Shown: one piece after another, positions 23,846 to 30,962 of the stretch
How positions within the stretch are numbered: the stretch's first letter is position 1
How the letters are laid out: the number at the start of each line of letters is the position of its first letter
NCBI GenBank assembly: GCA_958417755.1
Contig: CATZDY010000027.1
Coordinates: 1 to 31,442 of the forward strand
Origin: an uncultured Peptococcaceae bacterium
GTDB taxonomy: Bacteria; Bacillota; Desulfotomaculia; Desulfotomaculales; Desulfocucumaceae
Length of the DNA: 31,442 nt
Direction: 5' to 3'
Notes under the pieces: model-generated
What the model saw: the letters and a program-made list of their open reading frames with translations, nothing else
The model's database searches: none
Told to the model about the DNA's origin: nothing
Made by a program: the position numbers and the translations under genes

Positions 23846-23880
23846 AAAGGACCTTACTGCAGTAAGGTCCTTTATTTTTT
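23846..23880 (+). terminator. Terminator of the ABC importer operon
   Basis: AAAGGACCTTA pairs with TAAGGTCCTTT around CTGCAG, and a plus-strand ATTTTTT run follows. It begins 14 bases after the binding-protein stop. Confidence 0.92.
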
Positions 23881-23966
23881 CCCAAACCCACAATCCATTG
23901 TAAGGCAAAAAAACAAAGCAACACACCCATTGCCCTCCTTTTGTTGATCCCAACATAGCAAATTTC

Positions 23967-23995
23967 TTGTTTTTTCAGAATAAATCCATTATAGT
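23967..23995 (+). promoter_or_regulatory. Promoter of the PreA-like gene
   Basis: TTGTTT (23967-23972) and TATAGT (23990-23995) are spaced by 17 bases, about 50 bases upstream of the ATG at 24045. Confidence 0.5.
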
Positions 23996-24044
23996 GGAAG
24001 AAATCATTTTCTATCCTAATCAATATATAAACAGGTGATACCAT

Positions 24045-25247
24045 ATGACTGAAAAAAACAAGTTCCCAAACCTTGCCACCCATTTTCTGGACATTGCCCT
24101 GCCCAATCCCTTTCTGTTGGCTTCCGCACCTCCCACAGCCACAGGGGATATGATCAAGCGGGCCTTTCAAGCTGGCTGGGGAGGTGCGGTGATCAAAACC
24201 TTGCATCCTGACGCCCTGCCCATGAAGGACCTCACCCCTCGCTTTGCTTCTCTAAAAACAAAAAAAGGAGAAATCATTGGCTTTGAGAATTGTGAAACCC
24301 TATCCAAACGGCCTTTGCAAACCTGGTTACAGGAAATCAAAGATATCAAAGCAGCTTTTCCCCAACACGCCTTGATTGCCAGCATTATGGCAGAAGTAAA
24401 AAAACAAGAGTGGCAAACCATGGCCAGTCTTGTGGCCCAGGCCGGGGTAGATGCTTTGGAATTGAATTTCTCTTGCCCCAATGGTTTACCAGATCAGGGC
24501 CTGGGTTCAGTGATTGGCCAAAACCCGGATATGACCCGGGACATCACCCAGTGGGTCAAAGAAGCGGTGGATATCCCGGTGATTGTTAAATTGACCCCCA
24601 ATGTCACAGACATCCGCCCCATTGCCCAAGCTGCCATGGCCGGAGGCGCTGACGCCCTATCAGCCATCAACACAGTCCAAGGGCTCATAGGGGTGGATAT
24701 TGACAACCTCCATCCCCTGCCGGACATACAGGGTTTTTCCACCTATGGCGGCTATTCCGGCTTAGCAGTTAAGCCCATAGGCCTGCGCATCATTGCCCAA
24801 TTATCCACCCATACCTCCCTGCCCCTTATGGGCATTGGAGGCATCAGCACCTGGCAAGATGCTGTGGAATACCTCCTCTTAGGAGCCGGCTGCGTCCAAT
24901 TGTGCACTGCTGTCATGCTCCAAGGGTACCAGTTGATTGCTGCTTTACAAGAAGGCTTAAGCACCTACCTAAAGGAAAAGGATTTTTCCTGTCTTGAAGA
25001 AATGGTGGGCCTTGTCACCAGTAAACTCACGGACCATACCACCTTACACCAACGAGCAAAACAAAAGGTACAGGCTTGCCGGGACAACTGCATTGGTTGC
25101 AATCAATGCGTCATCAGCTGCCGGGACGCAGGCTATCAGGCCCTGGCATTGGATGCTAAAAAAACCATTCTTGTTCATGCAGAACGCTGCGATGGCTGTG
25201 GATTATGCCAACAAGTATGTCCCAGGCAGGTCTTTTCCTTTGCTTAA
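24045..25247 (+). CDS. preA: PreA-like dihydropyrimidine dehydrogenase subunit (flavin barrel plus 2x[4Fe-4S] ferredoxin domain)
   Basis: A 400-residue protein of the DHODH/DPD superfamily. Residues about 12-315 form an FMN TIM barrel with the catalytic Cys144 in NFSCPNG. The C-terminus is a bacterial ferredoxin domain with ligands C349, C352, C355, C359 and C382, C385, C388, C392. NAD-dependent PreA/PreT reduces uracil and thymine; the DPYD C-terminal half has the same order. The PreT flavoprotein partner is not adjacent, so the electron donor is unknown and other DHODH-like roles remain possible. AGGTGA precedes the ATG, with its own promoter upstream. The next gene starts 162 bases later. 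Confidence 0.82.
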   Translation: MTEKNKFPNLATHFLDIALPNPFLLASAPPTATGDMIKRAFQAGWGGAVIKTLHPDALPMKDLTPRFASLKTKKGEIIGFENCETLSKRPLQTWLQEIKDIKAAFPQHALIASIMAEVKKQEWQTMASLVAQAGVDALELNFSCPNGLPDQGLGSVIGQNPDMTRDITQWVKEAVDIPVIVKLTPNVTDIRPIAQAAMAGGADALSAINTVQGLIGVDIDNLHPLPDIQGFSTYGGYSGLAVKPIGLRIIAQLSTHTSLPLMGIGGISTWQDAVEYLLLGAGCVQLCTAVMLQGYQLIAALQEGLSTYLKEKDFSCLEEMVGLVTSKLTDHTTLHQRAKQKVQACRDNCIGCNQCVISCRDAGYQALALDAKKTILVHAERCDGCGLCQQVCPRQVFSFA

Positions 25248-25408
25248 ACCTTGCCCTCCCTTTTGCACCAGCAGGATATCAAACACCTAGAATACAAGTT
25301 GCCAGCTAAAAAAGCTCATGACAAACATGTAAGCCATGCACCTTCATCTTATCTATAACAATTCGCAATTTAAAAAATCATACAACCTACAGAAAGGAAG
25401 TCAAAACC

Positions 25409-26047
25409 ATGGAACAGAAAAAAACCCTTACCTGCGCTGACTGTGCGGTAATCCAGTGCCATGTACAAAATAAACAATATCCCTCTTTTTGTCTTACAGA
25501 ACATATGGATCAAGAAATCAAACAAGAGGCCATGGCGCAATATCAGGATAGCCAAAATCAAAACATCATGATAACAGCTGCTGATATAGAATACGAAGGG
25601 TATGGAAAGTGGCCCAGGGTACAAGAAATCATAGAATTTGCCAAACGAATGGGTTTTCATAAAATAGGGATTGCTACCTGTGTGGGACTGCTTCACGAAA
25701 CCCGCATTTTTGCCAAAATCTTGCGAAGCCACGGGTTTGAAGTGTATGGCATTGGTTGCAAAACAGGGGCAGTGCCTAAGACAGAAGTGGGTATTGCTGA
25801 AAAATGTACCAAAGTGGGAAAAAATATGTGCAATCCCATTTTACAGGCCAAACTCTTAAATGCTGAAAAAACAGATATGAATGTTGTGGTGGGATTGTGC
25901 GTAGGCCATGATAGCTTGTTCTACAAATATGCAGAAGCCATGGTAACCACCTTAATCACCAAAGATAGAGTGACAGGACATAACCCGGCGGCAGCTCTTT
26001 ACACATCCGAATTCTACTATCACAAGCTGTATCATGAAGATGAATAA
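25409..26047 (+). CDS. DUF1847 Cys-rich putative metal-binding protein
   Basis: A 212-residue protein of the DUF1847 family of anaerobic bacteria and archaea. The N-terminus has C9-x2-C12-x4-C17 and C28, as in a small metal site. The body has ATCVGLLHE, GIGCKTG, EKCTKVGKNMCNP, GLCVGHDSLFYK and DRVTGHNPAAAL, all family-like. Several Cys suggest a metal or Fe-S centre. No biochemical role is established. AGAAAGGAAG precedes the ATG. It may be cotranscribed with the PreA-like gene, since no terminator was seen in the 161-base gap. Confidence 0.85.
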   Translation: MEQKKTLTCADCAVIQCHVQNKQYPSFCLTEHMDQEIKQEAMAQYQDSQNQNIMITAADIEYEGYGKWPRVQEIIEFAKRMGFHKIGIATCVGLLHETRIFAKILRSHGFEVYGIGCKTGAVPKTEVGIAEKCTKVGKNMCNPILQAKLLNAEKTDMNVVVGLCVGHDSLFYKYAEAMVTTLITKDRVTGHNPAAALYTSEFYYHKLYHEDE

Positions 26048-26241
26048 GCAATCTTTCTACAATATAAAAGCACAAATTAAATCGGAAATTTTGAAATAAA
26101 GATACGGTTTTTTAATATAGCAATTTTTAGGAAGGCTTCTAGCAATGAAGAGAATAGATATAAATTCCTTCTTTCAATATGCCAACAAATCATTGCGCAA
26201 AACCCTAGCTTCCCAAACCGCTGGTTTCCAAATAGCAATCC

Positions 26242-26273
26242 TTTCCCCTATTTTTCATGAAAAATAGGGGAAA
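26242..26273. repeat. Perfect 15-bp inverted repeat with a 2-base centre
   Basis: TTTCCCCTATTTTTC (26242-26256) faces GAAAAATAGGGGAAA (26259-26273). It lies between the DUF1847 gene (+) and the UDP-sugar dehydrogenase gene (-), which converge. It could terminate both, but neither side has a following T-run. Confidence 0.6.
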
Positions 26274-26334
26274 ATTATATCATATTCATCATTTAAAACA
26301 AAGTTATTTCCTTTTATTTTTAGATTGCCATGAT

Positions 26335-27561
26335 TTATAACGTATATACCCCTTCCAGAGTACAGATATGCCGGGTATCCAGCACCACCTTGCCCTTTAA
26401 CTTATCCATCTGTTCCCGGATTTCGTCATGGGCCACCATGATAACCACCAGATCCACATCCTGCAAAAAGGCCTCCAAATCATGATACTGCTGGGGTACC
26501 AATGCCTCTTGCACAAAGGGATCATAAACTTTAAGCCCTGGGGCCAAATGCTTGGCCATGCTCTCCAACAGCTGCAAGGAAGGGCTTTCCCGTACATCAT
26601 CCACATTTTCCTTATAGGTCAACCCGTACAAGCCCACCCGGGAGACATCGGTCAGCCCTTTTTCCTGCATAATCTCATACACCCGTTCCAACACAAAGGC
26701 TGGCATGGAATCATTGATTTTCCGGGCTGCCAAAATGATATTGGCCAAACCAGGATAATCCCCCACCAAGAACCAAGGATCCACAGAAATACAGTGTCCC
26801 CCTACCCCAGGACCAGGCTGCAAGATATTCACCCGGGGATGCATGTTGGCAATGCGGATGATTTCATACACATCCATATTGTCAGACCGGCAGATTTTGG
26901 TCAGCTCATTGGCAAAGGCTATGTTGATATCCCGATACGTGTTTTCCACCACCTTGGTCATTTCCGCTGTGCGGATATCTGTGACCACAATCTCCCCTTG
27001 GCAAAAAGAAGCGTACAAAGCCTTGATCCGCTGGCCCACAGCCTTGTCATCCGCCCCAATGGTACGGGAATTGTGCCGCAGCTCGTACACCATATTGCCA
27101 GGAATAATCCGTTCCGGAGCATGGACCAAATGAATATCCTCCCCTACCCTAAACCCCCGGGCTTCCACCCCGGGACGCACAAACTTGTCCATTGTCCCCG
27201 GAGAAACCGTGGATTCAATCACCACCACAGCCCCCTTGGGGCACACGGATAACACACCTTCCACAGCCTTCACCACATAGGAAGCATCGATTTTTTTGCT
27301 CCCCTTATCATAGGGCGTGGGCACAGCAATGATATACACATCCGTCTGCTGATAATCCGTAGCAAACCCAATGCCTTGGGCCACAGCCTCTTGAAACAAC
27401 TGCGCCAAGCCCTCTTCCTCAAAAGTAGTTTTTCCTCCCTGCAAGGTGGCCACCAATTCCCTGTTATAATCCGTTCCCACCACTGGCACCCCGTGGGCAG
27501 CAAACATCAAGGCTGTGGGCAAACCAATATATCCTAGTCCAATAACATTAATGGGCTGCAT
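26335..27561 (-). CDS. wecC: UDP-N-acetyl-D-mannosamine dehydrogenase-type nucleotide-sugar dehydrogenase
   Basis: A 408-residue UDP-sugar 6-dehydrogenase that oxidises C6 to a uronic acid in two NAD-dependent steps. The Rossmann motif GLGYIGLPTA is at 8-17, followed by AVPTPYD, HAPERIIPG, the ENTYRDINIAFANEL helix, and the catalytic Cys257 in PGVGGHCISVDP. The HCISVDPW form and the APERIIPG stretch favour the WecC (UDP-ManNAc) branch over UDP-glucose dehydrogenase, but substrate specificity cannot be proven here. The product would feed capsule, teichuronic acid or S-layer glycan synthesis. It stands alone, with AAGGAGC before the ATG. Confidence 0.9.
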   Translation of the reverse strand: MQPINVIGLGYIGLPTALMFAAHGVPVVGTDYNRELVATLQGGKTTFEEEGLAQLFQEAVAQGIGFATDYQQTDVYIIAVPTPYDKGSKKIDASYVVKAVEGVLSVCPKGAVVVIESTVSPGTMDKFVRPGVEARGFRVGEDIHLVHAPERIIPGNMVYELRHNSRTIGADDKAVGQRIKALYASFCQGEIVVTDIRTAEMTKVVENTYRDINIAFANELTKICRSDNMDVYEIIRIANMHPRVNILQPGPGVGGHCISVDPWFLVGDYPGLANIILAARKINDSMPAFVLERVYEIMQEKGLTDVSRVGLYGLTYKENVDDVRESPSLQLLESMAKHLAPGLKVYDPFVQEALVPQQYHDLEAFLQDVDLVVIMVAHDEIREQMDKLKGKVVLDTRHICTLEGVYTL

Positions 27562-27653
27562 CTTTTCCGCTCCTTATCCTGGGATTTTCCTGATATCAAA
27601 AACCCGTTCTAGACAAATCTTCCTAATCCTATTTGAAAACCAAATTTCCTATC

Positions 27654-27662
27654 ATTATAACA
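27654..27662 (-). promoter_or_regulatory. Extended -10 promoter of the UDP-sugar dehydrogenase gene
   Basis: On the minus strand TGT-TATAAT reads 27662-27654, a perfect -10 with the TGn extension. No good -35 box is found. The leader would be about 85 bases. Confidence 0.5.
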
Positions 27663-27733
27663 TAGCTTTCGATACGCTCATTGGAATTTATTTTACCCCA
27701 ATACTAAAAAAGTACTTTCTTCTAACAGTCCTT

Positions 27734-28330
27734 TTAATAAACATAACTTTTTAGCAATACTGCGATTAATTCCTCCGCATTTGCCCTCCGTATATCCCTC
27801 AGCATACGCATTGTCAGATTCAGCATGCTGATTTCCTCTATCTCTTCATCCTCGTATTGCCCAAAAACATACAAATACCCATAATCAGTAATATATTCCT
27901 TTACTTCCCAAGGTAATTCTTCATACCCCAGAATACTATCCTCCAATCGGGTCTTCACATTCCACTGTTCTTCCCCATGATAAATCACCAAAGGGATTAT
28001 GATAGGCAGCCCTTCTCCCTTTTCTTTCTCCAACTTGCTTTCCCATATGGCGATTATGATGCTAACATTTGCAGTGCAATGCTTTTATCCTTGTAGCTTT
28101 TATGTTCAAACAAAAAGTAAATATACCCTTCTTGCCGCTTCACCTTTGCCTTGACAATAAATCTGAAAATACCTCTTCCAACTCTTTATCGATAAAACTA
28201 TTCTTTTGCATTTCATCTCTATCAGTTGCACAATGCTTTTGGGCAAATGCTTGGCCTAAATTCCCCTGTTATGGCCATATTCCCAAAGGTCTCTTTGAAA
28301 TATTTGTCATGGTTTTTCTGATCCCTTCAT
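27734..28330 (-). pseudogene. Degraded Rpn-family recombination-promoting nuclease / putative transposase
   Basis: Pieces of one protein appear in different frames along the minus strand. ATG at 28330 opens MKGSEKP, and HDKYFKETFGNMAITGEF follows one frame over. Next come KHLPKSIVQLIEMK, SFIDKELEEVFSDLL, then YFLFEHKSYKDKSIALQML, and finally a 99-codon stretch (28033-27734) with IWESKLEKEKGEGLPIIIPLVIYHGEEQW. These are hallmarks of the Rpn/PD-(D/E)XK (Transposase_31) family. At least four frameshifts separate them, and the C-terminal third is missing, so the gene is dead. Intact relatives are about 290-330 residues and mobile-element-like. Confidence 0.85.
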
Positions 28331-28462
28331 TTCTCTCCCGGCCTTTTATCTTGCTCCATTCTATCATAGGCCCCATGCCTTTTTCTATCTGCTGCATTTC
28401 AAGTAGAAAATTGCCCTTGTTTAATATTCAACATGAACCCACTAAAATCATCTTATTCTTTC

Positions 28463-28490
28463 TTGACTGACTAGGTATTTCTGGTATGAT
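28463..28490 (+). promoter_or_regulatory. Promoter of the SLH surface-protein gene
   Basis: TTGACT (28463-28468) and TATGAT (28485-28490) are spaced by 16 bases, giving a leader of about 150 bases before the ATG at 28649. Confidence 0.55.
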
Positions 28491-28579
28491 AAAAAAGGAA
28501 CAAAAAAGCAATTTTTAGAAATCATTCTTTATAAAGACCTATCTAGGAACAGCATTTGCATTCCTTCCTACAACAATGC

Positions 28580-28603
28580 CATCTTACCCCACGGGTTAAG
28601 ATG
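28580..28603 (+). repeat. Hairpin in the SLH-gene leader
   Basis: CATCTTACCC faces GGGTTAAGATG with one bulged base and a short CAC loop, about 45 bases before the start codon. Stable 5' leader hairpins are known to stabilise S-layer mRNAs; that role here is inference. Confidence 0.4.
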
Positions 28604-28648
28604 TGCTTTAATCATATAACCATATTTATATCAAAAAGGAGAGCCAAA

Positions 28649-30079
28649 ATGCCCAAACAAACCAAAAGTTTCAAAACCATAGCCCTGTTTATTATGCTCC
28701 TCATGGCCATAAGCCCCCTAGGCGCTGCCTATGCCACTGATCCCAGCATTCTTACAGATATCAACAACTATTGGGCCAAGGATACCATCAGCCAATGGGT
28801 CACCAAAGACCTGGCCAATGGCTACCCTGACAATACCTTTCGCCCGGACAACCCCATCACCAGAGCAGAATTTTTAGCTTTAGCCAACAAAAGCATGGGT
28901 TTTAGCCAAACAGTACCCATCAACTTTAGTGATGTCACCAAAGATGCTTGGTATTATAACCAAATCAGCATGGCCATTGCCGCAGGCTATGTGGGAGGCT
29001 ATCCTGACAGCACCTTCCGGCCAGAAGACAATGTAACCCGGGCTGAAGCTGCCACCATGATCGCCAAATTGGCCAACCTGCCCTTGGAAGAAAAACCAAC
29101 CGTTTCCCAGTTCACTGATGCCAACACATTCCCAGAGTGGAGCCTAACTTCCATTGAAGCAGTGGTCAAAGCAGGACTCATGTCCGGTTACCCGGATAAT
29201 ACATTCCAAGCCAATACCAACATCACCCGGGCTGAATCCATTGTGATTCTAAACAAAGTGTATGAAAAGAAAACAACCACCCCAACCCAAAAGCCGGAAA
29301 CCACAACCACCCCGGCAACAGATACCAAAGATAAGCCAATTGACAAACAAGATACAACAGCCCCTGAGGAAAAGAAAGACGCTGCCTCAGATAAAAAAAC
29401 AACACCCACAGATACAGATAAAAAAGATACCCCAACAGAAGACAAGACCATTACCTTAAACGAAACAACACTGAATATGAAAATAGGCGATACCAAACAA
29501 CTGACTGCCACCTTTACTCCTGAAAATGCCATTACCAGCGGTTTGACTTGGACCAGCAAAAGCGATACTCTATCCGCCACTGTTTCCGAAAAAGGCCTGG
29601 TCACCGCCGTGGCCCCGGGTAAAGCAACCATCACAGCTGCCAGCAAAGACGGCAAACATACCGCAAGCTGTGAAGTAACAGTGGCTGATTTTAGCAGCAA
29701 ATCTGACGCTAGAGAGTTTTTATTGGATTTGATTAATAAAGAAAGAATAGACAGAGGAGCTCCAAAATTGGAATTGGATGCCACTTTAAATGAGTTAGCC
29801 CAAATGAGAGTGGATGATATGATTAAGTATGATTTTTATGACGATGATTCCGATTACTATGGAACTACATATGAAATGCTACGTGAGTATGATGTTAGTT
29901 TTACACGACAAACCAATATTCGTACAAGAGGCAATAGTATCTACCAAATTCATATGAATTCCATAAAAAATACGGATAGAAAAATTAAAATGCAAGATGC
30001 CAATTATACTAAAGTAGGCATTGGATTTGGGGATAGTAAGCGTTATGGCATACTATTGGTTGAAATTTTTACAGATTAA
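28649..30079 (+). CDS. SLH-anchored surface protein: 3x SLH, Big_2, degenerate CAP domain
   Basis: A 476-residue exported protein. Signal peptide 1-29 (cleavage near AYA-TDP); three S-layer homology repeats (about 34-85, 92-144, 153-205), each with a GYPDNTF-type core and an ITRAE-type end, which bind pyruvylated wall polysaccharide; a Thr/Lys/Asp/Pro-rich linker (206-266); a Big_2 domain (267-345); and a CAP/SCP-like domain (about 352-476). The CAP domain keeps ELAQMRVDDM, YEML and YTKVGIGF, but the usual HxSP, GENI and GHR motifs read DDSD, QTNI and NTDR. The start at 28649 has AAAAGGAGA upstream. Base composition drops sharply to AT-rich after about 29,695. Function: wall-surface protein, ligand unknown. 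Confidence 0.88.
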   Translation: MPKQTKSFKTIALFIMLLMAISPLGAAYATDPSILTDINNYWAKDTISQWVTKDLANGYPDNTFRPDNPITRAEFLALANKSMGFSQTVPINFSDVTKDAWYYNQISMAIAAGYVGGYPDSTFRPEDNVTRAEAATMIAKLANLPLEEKPTVSQFTDANTFPEWSLTSIEAVVKAGLMSGYPDNTFQANTNITRAESIVILNKVYEKKTTTPTQKPETTTTPATDTKDKPIDKQDTTAPEEKKDAASDKKTTPTDTDKKDTPTEDKTITLNETTLNMKIGDTKQLTATFTPENAITSGLTWTSKSDTLSATVSEKGLVTAVAPGKATITAASKDGKHTASCEVTVADFSSKSDAREFLLDLINKERIDRGAPKLELDATLNELAQMRVDDMIKYDFYDDDSDYYGTTYEMLREYDVSFTRQTNIRTRGNSIYQIHMNSIKNTDRKIKMQDANYTKVGIGFGDSKRYGILLVEIFTD

Positions 30080-30273
30080 TGCTAGTAAAATTTGAATATA
30101 ATATTAGAGTTAATTATATACTTCTACTATGGCAAAAAATATGGATTAGCTACGGTAGGAGTATTTTTTATCATAAAAATAAACGTTTAGGTTATAGGAA
30201 AAAGTCTGACTCTAAAATTAACCTAATGGCTTTGGCTCTAAATGAATTTCTCAATAAGCTTACTTATAATTAA
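30079..30273 (+). CDS. Small ORF joined to the SLH gene by TAATG (uncertain)
   Basis: A 64-codon frame whose ATG overlaps the SLH gene stop (TAATG), which can allow translational re-initiation. The product has a short hydrophobic patch (NYILLLWQKIWI) and a basic middle. It matches no family I know and has no ribosome site of its own. Its stop lies in a 9-bp hairpin (arms 30254-30262 and 30271-30279). It could be a fragment of a decayed gene in this AT-rich region. Confidence 0.3.
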   Translation: MLVKFEYNIRVNYILLLWQKIWISYGRSIFYHKNKRLGYRKKSDSKINLMALALNEFLNKLTYN

Positions 30274-30365
30274 GCTTATGCTATTCCCTTTTATATATCA
30301 ACACCTAGTTGCCTGTTTGATTTTATACTCTTTAAGCAACTTTAATATTTTATTGATAAATATTT

Positions 30366-30884
30366 TCATAATGTATACTCTCTAATCTCTAAAAAATGAT
30401 TAAAATTTTTTGTACAGACTGCAATAAAATAATCTTCATAAGATAAAAAAGAAATATTTTTTTTCTTCAATATATCAAAAGATTGAAAAGGTTTTGCCAT
30501 ACCTACACCCAACCATTTGACATAGGCTTCTTTTTTTACCCATATTTCTATAAACTAATCATTTAGTTTGGTCTTATTATTTAATATATAATTATGTTCA
30601 TCCTTGGTAAAAAAACGTTTGGCTATTTTCATATTGCAATTTTTCTTTTTCTCTATATCAATTCCAATAGGATTACTAGCTATGGCACAAACAATAGCTC
30701 CTTTTGTATGAGAAATATTATAATGAATACTAGGATAATCCTTTAAATAAGGCTTACCAAAACTATTTTTTTCTATCACAAGACGATTATTATCTATATT
30801 AAGTAGCTCTGCCAAAATATTTCTAGCAAAGTTCTCAGAGTCTAATTTACCATGTGATAATTTCTTAAAATAAATTTTAATCAT
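30366..30884 (-). pseudogene. Sfp-type 4'-phosphopantetheinyl transferase interrupted by one in-frame TAG
   Basis: Reading from ATG at 30884 gives 109 residues, a TAG at 30557-30555, then 62 more codons in the same frame to TGA at 30368-30366. Before the stop are FGKPYL, HYNISHTKG and GIDIE (D76, E78, Mg-binding). After it are IWVKKEAYVKW with the catalytic Glu119, GVGMAKPFQSF and FIAVCT. Together they form a nearly complete Sfp-like enzyme that would load phosphopantetheine on carrier proteins. The first half alone lacks the KEA Glu and should be inactive. The N-terminus is also some 40 residues shorter than Sfp; an in-frame TGA directly precedes the ATG. Either a recent pseudogene or a sequencing error. 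Confidence 0.85.
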
Positions 30885-30962
30885 TCATATCTCTTTCTAT
30901 AGTAAAAAATTTTGATAATTATCTATGGCTAAAATATTTAAAATTTAGCAAAGATTAATTTT

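Noticed and set aside
26428..27252. A 274-codon plus-strand frame
   Set aside because: It is antisense to the UDP-sugar dehydrogenase gene, is rich in His, Pro and Gly as shadows of such genes are, and has no family features.
28069..28470. A 133-codon plus-strand frame rich in Phe, Ile and Cys
   Set aside because: It is antisense to the Rpn remnant, whose peptide fragments explain the minus strand.
29188..29784. A 198-codon minus-strand frame with hydrophobic Val/Ser-rich product
   Set aside because: It is the shadow of the Thr/Lys/Asp-rich linker and Big_2 domain of the SLH protein, with no start signals.
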